The notes beneath the pieces are model-generated. The model saw nothing but the letters and a program-made list of their open reading frames with translations, ran no database searches and was not told the origin of the DNA. A DNA stretch of 64,000 nt from an uncultured Planctomycetales bacterium. GTDB lineage: Bacteria > Planctomycetota > Planctomycetia > Pirellulales > Thermoguttaceae. A program made the position numbers and the translations under genes. The DNA is taken from contig CALARR010000214.1 in the NCBI GenBank assembly GCA_937889015.1, positions 1 through 64,000 on the forward strand, written 5' to 3'. Of the stretch, positions 25,389-32,520 are shown in pieces; within the stretch, counting starts at the first letter, position 1, and every line of letters begins with the position of its first letter.

Positions 25389-27554
25389 ATGGCGTCCCTG
25401 GTACAAGACGGAATCGACTACGAAACCCGTTTGCGGCACCTGCGTGCGAAGAAGGAAGCCCAGACCCAGGCCAAGCTGCGACTGGCGGGCTCGATGAACG
25501 AAGACGACTACGGCCAGGTGCTGCCGCCGGAGGGTTTCCCCTGGCAGCCGCCGGCAAACCATCCCAACGGCTCGTTTTACGGGCTGGACGGCTGGTCCAA
25601 GGCCTTTTGCAGTCTGATGCAGTGCCACCCGGTCTACGTGGACCCGATGGACGCCTTGGCTGGACGCTACATGTTCCTGCTGAACCGGATCCGCAAGTGC
25701 AACTGGCCGCCGGAGTTCGACTATGCCGAACTGAAACCGGAACAGGAGAAGTACGGCATCATTTCCGGGATCGGCAACGATGCCCACTTCGCCCCGGACT
25801 TCCGCATCGGCCTGGAACTGGGCTGGGGCGGGCTGCTGGAGAAGGTCCGCCGCTGCCGCAGCCAGCATGGACCGGACAAAGCGGCCTTCTTCCAGGCCGA
25901 AGAAGATGTCATTGTGGCCATCCAGGGCTGGATCGCACGCACGGCCGCAGCGATCGAGGAGGCGGAGGCCAGCCAGACCGACCCGGTGTTACGCGAAAAC
26001 CTGCGCGAGATGGCCGAAGTCAACCGCTGGCTGATCGACGGCGCCCCGCGCACCTTCCGCGAGGCCTGCCAATGGATCGCCTGGTTCAATATGGCCTCGC
26101 GGACCTACAATCGCGACGGGGCAGGCGGGCAACTCGATGAGCTGTTGCGCCCCTACTACGAACGCGATCGAGCCGAAGGCCGCATTGACGACGAGGAGGC
26201 GATCTTCATCCTGGCCTGCCTGCTGCTGAACGACACGCAATACTATCAGCTCGGGGGGCCCGACGCCCAAGGTCGCGACCAGACCAGCCCGATCTCCTTC
26301 TTGATCCTGGAGGCCGCGCACCGCCTGAAGGCGACCTGCAACCTCACGATCCGCGTACACGACGGCCTGGATCGCCGCCTGCTGCGCAAGGGCGTGCAAT
26401 ACCTGCTGGAAGACCGCAAGGCCTGGCCGCGGTTCTCGGGCGACAAGGCCCTCGTGGAGGGCTTCATGCGCAACGGCTACTCGGCCGAACTGGCGCGCCA
26501 GCGAATCGCCGTGGGCTGCAACTGGATGGCCTTGCCGGGGCTGGAATACACGATGAACGACACCGTGAAGATCAACGTGGCCAAGGTCTTCACCGTGGCT
26601 TTCGAGGAAATGATGCGCGAAGACGCCACGCCGGGCATCGAGCCGCTGTGGCGGCGATTTGAGGAGCACCTTCGCCGCGCCGTACTGTGCACGGCGCGCG
26701 GCATCGACTTCCAGTTGGACCACCAGCACCTCAACGAGCCGGAGTTGATCCTCAACCTGCTGAGTCACGGGCCCATCGAGCGCGGCCTGAACGTGACCAA
26801 CGGCGGCGTGGACTTGTACAACATGTGTGTTGACGGCGCGGGGCTGGCCACGGTCGCCGATTCGTTCGCCGCGCTGGCCCGGCGCGTGGAAGAGCAGCAG
26901 CAACTCACCTGGTCGGAGATTGCTGAGCACCTCCGCAACAACTACCAGGGACCGGGTGGCGAACGCGTGCGGCTGATGATGCGGACCGCTCCGCGCTATG
27001 GCGCGGGCGATTCGCTGGGCGACCACTGGGCCCTGCAAATCTCGCGACTCCTGACGCGCCTGGTCACCGAACGTCCGACTCCGGGCGGGAGGCGTATGAT
27101 CCCCGGCTGGTTCTCCTGGGCCGACACGCTACGCTTGGGCAAACAGGTCGGCGCCACGCCCGACGGACGCCGCGCCGCAGAACCGATCTCGCATGGGGCC
27201 AACCCACAGCCGGGCTTCCGGGCCGATGGGGCGGCTACGGCCATGGTCCGCGCCATTGCCGCCATCCAGCCGGGCTACGGCAATACGGCCCCGGTCCAGC
27301 TTGAACTCGATCCGGGCGTGGCCAACTGCGACGACGCCGTGGACATGGTCGCGAGCCTGATCACCACCCACTTCGACCTGGGCGGCACCTTGTTCAACAT
27401 CAACATCGTCGATGCCGAGAAAGTCCTGGCGGCCCACAAGGATCCGTCGCAATTTCCGGATCTGGTGGTGCGCGTGACCGGGTTCACGGCCTATTTCGCC
27501 ACGCTCTCGCCCGAGTTTCGGCAACTGGTGGTCGATCGCATGGTACGTGCGTGA
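25389..27554 (+). CDS. Glycyl radical enzyme (PFL-like) of unassigned reaction
   Basis: A 721-residue enzyme of the pyruvate formate-lyase superfamily. The C-terminal glycyl radical site is RVTGFTAYF with Gly698, 23 residues from the end as expected. The candidate thiyl cysteine is Cys377 in AVGCNWMALPG. Diol, glycerol and choline-type enzymes have Glu two residues after this Cys (GC-x-E); here that residue is Trp379. PFL itself has a Cys-Cys pair, also absent. The base-assisted elimination mechanism therefore cannot be assumed. No extra N-terminal encapsulation extension is evident, so it is probably cytosolic, not a microcompartment enzyme. It is last in an operon with its activase, two Gfo/Idh enzymes, an MFS importer and exported sugar-active proteins. 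Confidence 0.93.
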   Translation: MASLVQDGIDYETRLRHLRAKKEAQTQAKLRLAGSMNEDDYGQVLPPEGFPWQPPANHPNGSFYGLDGWSKAFCSLMQCHPVYVDPMDALAGRYMFLLNRIRKCNWPPEFDYAELKPEQEKYGIISGIGNDAHFAPDFRIGLELGWGGLLEKVRRCRSQHGPDKAAFFQAEEDVIVAIQGWIARTAAAIEEAEASQTDPVLRENLREMAEVNRWLIDGAPRTFREACQWIAWFNMASRTYNRDGAGGQLDELLRPYYERDRAEGRIDDEEAIFILACLLLNDTQYYQLGGPDAQGRDQTSPISFLILEAAHRLKATCNLTIRVHDGLDRRLLRKGVQYLLEDRKAWPRFSGDKALVEGFMRNGYSAELARQRIAVGCNWMALPGLEYTMNDTVKINVAKVFTVAFEEMMREDATPGIEPLWRRFEEHLRRAVLCTARGIDFQLDHQHLNEPELILNLLSHGPIERGLNVTNGGVDLYNMCVDGAGLATVADSFAALARRVEEQQQLTWSEIAEHLRNNYQGPGGERVRLMMRTAPRYGAGDSLGDHWALQISRLLTRLVTERPTPGGRRMIPGWFSWADTLRLGKQVGATPDGRRAAEPISHGANPQPGFRADGAATAMVRAIAAIQPGYGNTAPVQLELDPGVANCDDAVDMVASLITTHFDLGGTLFNINIVDAEKVLAAHKDPSQFPDLVVRVTGFTAYFATLSPEFRQLVVDRMVRA

Positions 27555-27729
27555 AGGGGGGCGTGTCGGGGGTCGAACGTCGGATGTGGGCCGTGGGTAG
27601 GCTCTTGGCGTCGAATAAGTTGACGCGCCCTGCAAGAGGCGGGATACTGCAACGGTCCCCCCTTGCCTGAGCATTGGCAGGGTTCGGGCAGGATTCCCCC
27701 TTGGCTCACATCGACCATAGGAGCGCCCC

Positions 27730-29280
27730 ATGATCCGTACATGCGTTCTGCTGCTCTTGTTGGTTCTTGCTGTCTCCGCGGCTCAGGCCGACCCGAATAT
27801 CGCCGGCCAGAAGCCCTGGAATTTCGTCTTTCTGCTCATCGACGACTACGGATGGACCGACGCGAGTTGCTTTGGCAGCGACTTGTACGAGACGCCCAAC
27901 GTGGACCGGCTGGCGCGCGAAGGCATGAAGTTCGACAATGCCTACTCGGCTTGCACGGTCTGCTCGCCGACGCGAGCGGCGTCGATGACCGGCAAGTACC
28001 CCGCACGGCTGCACGTGACGGACTGGATTTCCGGCCATGTGCGCGCGTACGCCAAGCTCAAGATTCCGGAATGGACGCAGTACCTGGCGCTGGAGGAGAC
28101 GACCCTGGCCGAGGCCCTCAAGCCGTCCGGCTATTTCACGGCCCACATCGGCAAGTGGCATCTGGGCGACGAGGGGCGCTGGCCTTGCGACCAAGGGTTC
28201 GACGTGAACGTGGCCGGCAACCAGTGGGGCGCGCCGGCGACCTACTACTGGCCCTACGAATCGCGCGGCCGCGGTATGCCCAACCTCGAGATGAATGACG
28301 AGAACCAGGGGAAATATCTCACCGATCGCCTGGGCGACGAGGCGGTGAAGCTCCTGCGTGCCCACGCTGACAAACCGTTCTACCTGAATCTCCCCACCTA
28401 CCAGGTCCACACGCCGATCCAGCCCAAGAAAGAGTATGTGCCCAAGTACGAGGCCAAGCTCAAGGCAGGCCTGAAGCACACCAATCCCGAGTATGCGGCC
28501 ATGGTGCAGAGCATGGACGAGTTGGTGGGCAAGGTCTTACGCACGCTGGACGAGCTGAAACTGGCCGATCGGACCGTGGTCTTCTTCACCGGGGATAACG
28601 GCGGACTGTCGCACATCTATGGCAACAAGCGCGGCCCGACCGACAACTCGCCGCTGCGACTCGGCAAGGGCTCGGCCTACGAAGGGGGCGTACGCGTGCC
28701 CTTGATCGTGCGTTGGCCTGGCGTGGCCAAGGCCGGCAGCGTGTGCCACGAACCGGTCATTACCGTCGACTACTATCCGACCATGCTGGAGATTGCTGGA
28801 GCCAAGGGGGATGCCAAGCACAATGCCACGGTGGACGGCACGAGCCTGGTGCCCGTGTTGAAGAACCCCGACGTGCAACTCGATCGCGAGGCGATCTACT
28901 GGCACTATCCACACTACCATCCGGGCGGGGCCACGCCGTATGGGGCGATCCGGGCGCGCGAGTGGAAGTTGATCGAGTTCTACGAGGACAACCACGTGGA
29001 ACTGTACAACCTCAAGGACGACGTCGGCGAGCAGCAGGACCTGGCTGCCAAGATGCCCGAGAAGGCCAACCAACTGCGTGCCAAGCTGCACGCCTGGCGC
29101 AAGGCGGTGGGTGCCCAGATGCCCACGGCCAATCCGGACTACGACGCCCAGAAAGACCGCGAGGCCGTGCAGTCGCGCGGCGCGGCCAAGCCGGTGGCGA
29201 AGGTGAAGCCGGGCTCCAAGCCGAAGCCCAAACTGCAACCGAAACCGGCCGTTAAGCTGGAACCGAAGCCCGTGCTGTGA
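27730..29280 (+). CDS. Exported formylglycine-dependent sulfatase
   Basis: A 516-residue type I sulfatase with a Sec signal (CVLLLLLVLAVSAAQA). The site CSPTRAASMTG (Cys78) is the CxPxR motif whose Cys becomes formylglycine, and LLIDDYGW supplies the paired Asp calcium ligands. HIGKWHLG and FFTGDNGG are further active-site strands. It would cleave sulfate esters of polysaccharides. The C-terminus is a Lys/Pro-rich tail (from about residue 482), perhaps for envelope or polyanion binding. AGGAG lies upstream of the ATG. It follows the glycyl-radical operon after 175 bp. The specific polymer is unknown. Confidence 0.94.
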   Translation: MIRTCVLLLLLVLAVSAAQADPNIAGQKPWNFVFLLIDDYGWTDASCFGSDLYETPNVDRLAREGMKFDNAYSACTVCSPTRAASMTGKYPARLHVTDWISGHVRAYAKLKIPEWTQYLALEETTLAEALKPSGYFTAHIGKWHLGDEGRWPCDQGFDVNVAGNQWGAPATYYWPYESRGRGMPNLEMNDENQGKYLTDRLGDEAVKLLRAHADKPFYLNLPTYQVHTPIQPKKEYVPKYEAKLKAGLKHTNPEYAAMVQSMDELVGKVLRTLDELKLADRTVVFFTGDNGGLSHIYGNKRGPTDNSPLRLGKGSAYEGGVRVPLIVRWPGVAKAGSVCHEPVITVDYYPTMLEIAGAKGDAKHNATVDGTSLVPVLKNPDVQLDREAIYWHYPHYHPGGATPYGAIRAREWKLIEFYEDNHVELYNLKDDVGEQQDLAAKMPEKANQLRAKLHAWRKAVGAQMPTANPDYDAQKDREAVQSRGAAKPVAKVKPGSKPKPKLQPKPAVKLEPKPVL

Positions 29281-29380
29281 GGGTATGAGACCGTCATGCG
29301 CAAGAAGGCTCGGCTCATGGCCCACTACTCGGCACGGATCGGTGCCAGTGTGGTCGTCAAGGAGGAGTAAACCGGCTGCA

Positions 29381-29433
29381 GCTACTTCACGCTCAGCGAC
29401 TCTCGCTCTGGCCGCTGGCCGGCTAGTCAGTGA
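29381..29433. repeat. Short direct repeat, left copy (flanks sulfatase-FAD gene)
   Basis: About 53 bp starting GCTACTTCACGCTCAGCGAC, nearly matching the sequence at 32470-32520 with a 2-bp insertion. In the matching minus-strand frame it ends in ESLSVK and a stop, like the 3' end of the heparinase-like gene. The rest of the gap after the upstream sulfatase (29281-29440) shows no gene. Confidence 0.75.
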
Positions 29434-29440
29434 TGTCGAA

Positions 29441-32377
29441 TCACTCCTGGCTCAGGTACGCGCGCAGCGCCTCGGGCATGGGATGCTCAAGCTGGACGTG
29501 CTGTTCGACCAGCGCGGCACGCAATGGTCCGGCTGGCACGTCGGGCAGGTCGACGCCGAGCTTCTTGGCCAAGGCGGCCGCCGTGCCCGCCGCCTGTCCC
29601 AGTTGCATCATGGTCCGCGACAGACGGCAGCTTGAGGCGGCCAACGAGGTGAAGCTGGCGCCCCGGCAAGCGATCAACAGGTTGCGCGATCCCTTGGGGA
29701 TCAGGCAGCGATAGGGAACCCCGTACGGTTCGCTCAACTCACCGGGGTGCCGCGAGTGGCTACCGTGGGTGTCCATCATGTGGTCGGCCAGGCAGATGAT
29801 GTCTGGGTGCGGTTGTTGGCTCAGGCCTGCCAGCAGGTCGTTCTCGGTAAGCACGTATTCGCCCACGATGCGTCGCGTCTCGCGCACGCCCAACACCGGC
29901 GCGATCCAGGAAAGGCGGAAGCGGCGAAACTCCTCGATGCGCGTCTGCCAGTCATGCCAGTGGGCGCGCACCCGGCGTTGGCACTCGGCATAGGCCGCGT
30001 CGTGCCCCAATCGCACGAATTCTTCCCCCTCCATCGTCGGCAGCATGTTGATGTTGAGATCGCCGTTGGGATAGTGGTTGACGTGCGCCGAGGGCCACTT
30101 CTTTTCCCACCAGCATGCCGTGGGAATGCCGTCGGGCAGCGGTTCGATGCCGGGCGCGTCCACCGGGGCCGCGCGGTAGATGAGCGTCACGCCGTTGACG
30201 CGGCTGGAGGCGACCTCCGGAGCGTCGGGCTCGCTATACTCGGCGCGCGACTGCTGGCCGACCATCGACGAGCAACCTGCCACCAGGCACAGCAGGCCGT
30301 CGCCGGTGGCGTCCACGAAGTACCGCGCGCGAAGCTGGCCGCCGTCGGACAATCGGACCGCGGCCACGCGCCCGTCACGCGCGGTGGCATCCGCGAATGC
30401 GGTGTTCAGCAAGACCCGGCAATGCCCCGTGCGCGTGAGCATGGCCAGCATGGTCTCGGCCATCGCTGCGGGTTCGAAGGGAATGCCGTGCCAGTGCTCG
30501 TGCCGGTAGGCCGCGTTGACGCGGTCGCCTCGCGGGACGTGCCGCTGCAGGGTGTCGATGTAGCGGCGTTTGGGGTCGCTCACGGTCTCGCCGCCCGGAT
30601 AGCGGAAGGACTCGCGCTGCGGATCGAACGTGCTGGCGTGACGACCAAACGAGTACACGGCGACCGCCTGAGGCCGGTCCTTGAGCTGTTTGTAGAGTTC
30701 GAAAGGAATACCGGTGCCGCCGGCGCCCATTTCCCAGCAATTCACCCCGCCGCGCACCGAGGTGCCCCCCAGGCAGTCCCCCTTTTCCACCAACACCACG
30801 TCCAGGCCCAGGCGCGCCGCGGCCAACGCCGCGCCGAACCCGCCGCTGCCGCCGCCGATCACCGCCAGGTCGCACGTGCGCTCGGCCGCATCTGGGGTGC
30901 CTTCGGAGGGAAGCCGCGTTTGGGCTTTGGCGGCTGGCTTGGCTGTCGACGGGATGCCGGGATAGTTGTCAAACTCAGAGCCGCGCCCCAGGATGCGCGG
31001 ATCGCCGGCTTGCTTCAACGCGCTCTCCAACGCCGCGCGCATCCGTTGGAGCGTGGTGGCATGTGCAGGCTGGGACGCGAGGTTCGTCACCTGACCGGGA
31101 TCCACGCGCACGTCGTACAGTTCCTCGTCGCCCCGGGGCCCGTACGACAGCTTGTAATAGCGCTCATACCGTGGGTCTTCCTGGTGCGCGAAGAGGAAGT
31201 CCTTGCTGGGCGATGTGTCGCAGGCCAATCCATCCAGCCGTTCGGGCGCGAAGTTGCGGATATACAAGAACTGTTCATTTCGCAGCGCGCGGCAGGGCCA
31301 GCTCGCGCCGTGCCGCTCACGGCCGAACAGCACGTGGTCGCGCAGCGGATCCACTCGCCCGGACTTGCCCGAGAGCAGCACATCGAGGAAGCTGCGCGCG
31401 GTCATCTCCGGCAGTGGCTGCAGACCCGCCGCACGCAGGATCGTCGGCGCGCAATCGGCTAGCGAGACGAAGTCGTCCACCACGCGGCCGCCGGCGACGC
31501 GCGCCGGCCAACGGACCGCCAGCGGCACGCGCACGCCGCAGTCGTACAAATTCGTCTTGCCGCGCGGAAACGGCATGCCGTTGTCGCCCGCGACGATGAC
31601 CAGCGTGTCGGCCGCGCGGCCCGACTTCTCCAGCGTCGTGAGCACGCGTCCCAACTCGCGATCGAAATCGTCGATCTCGGCATAGTAGTCCAGCAGGTCG
31701 CTGCGCACCTCGGGGACGTCGGGCAGGAACGGCGGCACCACGGCGTCTTCCAGTTTCTTGCCCGCTTTCAATCCCGAACCGGGCGCATAGGGGCGATGCG
31801 GGTTGAGGCTCCCGAACCAGAAGCAAAACGGCTTGTCGGCGGGAACCTCGTCCAGAAACTGTTCGAAACTCCGGTAAGCCTTGCCCGCCGGATTGTGCGG
31901 CCGCTGGCGCGCAAGGCCCGGCCCCCATCCTTTGCCCTGCAGGCCGACGTGGTAACCGGCCTCCGCCAGCAGGTCGGGGTAGACTCGAATGTCGCCAGGA
32001 AACGTCGATCGTTGCACGGCCCCTTCGCGCAATCGCCAGAAGGCCTGGCCGGAGAGAATTGCCCCGCGCGAAGGTGCGCAGCCTGGGCTGCTCACGAAGG
32101 CATGCGTGAACAGCACGCCCTGGGCCACCACCTGGTCGAAGTGCGGCGTCTTCACGGCCTTGCAGCCCGACACGCCCGTGTGCAGCCAACTCTGATCGTC
32201 GGAAATGGCCAGCACGATGTTCGGCCGGTTGGTGGATTCCACCGCGGACACGACACTGGCCATCCACGTTGCGACGAGGAGAGCCGACAGCAGGACCTGT
32301 CGCCAGTTCAGTGCCGCTGCGCGGGCCGGCCAGGCTGTGGCATTCGTGGGATCGGGGGTGAGCCTCGTTGCGTGCAT
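29441..32377 (-). CDS. Fusion: exported sulfatase + FAD-dependent oxidoreductase
   Basis: A 978-residue single frame. After a leader (hydrophobic core VLLSALLVATWMASVVSA) comes a type I sulfatase domain (about 50-470) with Asp60-Asp61 and the formylglycine site CAPSR at Cys100. A Pro/Ala-rich linker follows. From about residue 500 there is an FAD-binding domain (DLAVIGGGSGGFGAALAAA, then LVEKGDCLGG) of the FAD-dependent oxidoreductase family seen in many planctomycete exported proteins. The sulfatase part is somewhat short but has its key motifs. Exporting an FAD enzyme through Sec would require flavin loading outside. It lies 93 bp downstream of the heparinase-like lyase gene, suggesting degradation of a sulfated uronic polymer. 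Confidence 0.87.
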   Translation of the reverse strand: MHATRLTPDPTNATAWPARAAALNWRQVLLSALLVATWMASVVSAVESTNRPNIVLAISDDQSWLHTGVSGCKAVKTPHFDQVVAQGVLFTHAFVSSPGCAPSRGAILSGQAFWRLREGAVQRSTFPGDIRVYPDLLAEAGYHVGLQGKGWGPGLARQRPHNPAGKAYRSFEQFLDEVPADKPFCFWFGSLNPHRPYAPGSGLKAGKKLEDAVVPPFLPDVPEVRSDLLDYYAEIDDFDRELGRVLTTLEKSGRAADTLVIVAGDNGMPFPRGKTNLYDCGVRVPLAVRWPARVAGGRVVDDFVSLADCAPTILRAAGLQPLPEMTARSFLDVLLSGKSGRVDPLRDHVLFGRERHGASWPCRALRNEQFLYIRNFAPERLDGLACDTSPSKDFLFAHQEDPRYERYYKLSYGPRGDEELYDVRVDPGQVTNLASQPAHATTLQRMRAALESALKQAGDPRILGRGSEFDNYPGIPSTAKPAAKAQTRLPSEGTPDAAERTCDLAVIGGGSGGFGAALAAARLGLDVVLVEKGDCLGGTSVRGGVNCWEMGAGGTGIPFELYKQLKDRPQAVAVYSFGRHASTFDPQRESFRYPGGETVSDPKRRYIDTLQRHVPRGDRVNAAYRHEHWHGIPFEPAAMAETMLAMLTRTGHCRVLLNTAFADATARDGRVAAVRLSDGGQLRARYFVDATGDGLLCLVAGCSSMVGQQSRAEYSEPDAPEVASSRVNGVTLIYRAAPVDAPGIEPLPDGIPTACWWEKKWPSAHVNHYPNGDLNINMLPTMEGEEFVRLGHDAAYAECQRRVRAHWHDWQTRIEEFRRFRLSWIAPVLGVRETRRIVGEYVLTENDLLAGLSQQPHPDIICLADHMMDTHGSHSRHPGELSEPYGVPYRCLIPKGSRNLLIACRGASFTSLAASSCRLSRTMMQLGQAAGTAAALAKKLGVDLPDVPAGPLRAALVEQHVQLEHPMPEALRAYLSQE
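32281..32357 (-). repeat. Dispersed palindromic repeat, diverged copy D (in leader of fusion gene)
   Basis: A 77-bp diverged copy (core ACTGAACTGGCGACAGGT) with one end GAGCCGACAGCAGG. It lies across the N-terminal leader of the sulfatase-FAD gene and is read in a different frame from copies A, B and F, contributing part of the pre-signal region. Confidence 0.65.
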
Positions 32378-32469
32378 CTTCGGGCACCTCCACCTGATGC
32401 TCTGTCACGGCCTTGTGAAGCCGCAGCGCGACTCCTGGCGGTGATTCCCTGTCGTCGGCTTTGCGAAAA

Positions 32470-32520
32470 GCTACTTCACGCTCAGCGACTCGCTTGGGCC
32501 GCTGGCCGGCTGGTAGGTGA
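32470..32520. repeat. Short direct repeat, right copy
   Basis: About 51 bp covering the last codons and stop of the heparinase-like gene, nearly identical to 29381-29433. The first 21 bp are the same in both. The pair brackets the sulfatase-FAD gene. Confidence 0.75.

Noticed and set aside
25389..27554. Glycyl radical enzyme as cargo of the microcompartment at the left edge
   Set aside because: The loci are 23 kb apart and divergent in context, and no N-terminal encapsulation extension is evident.
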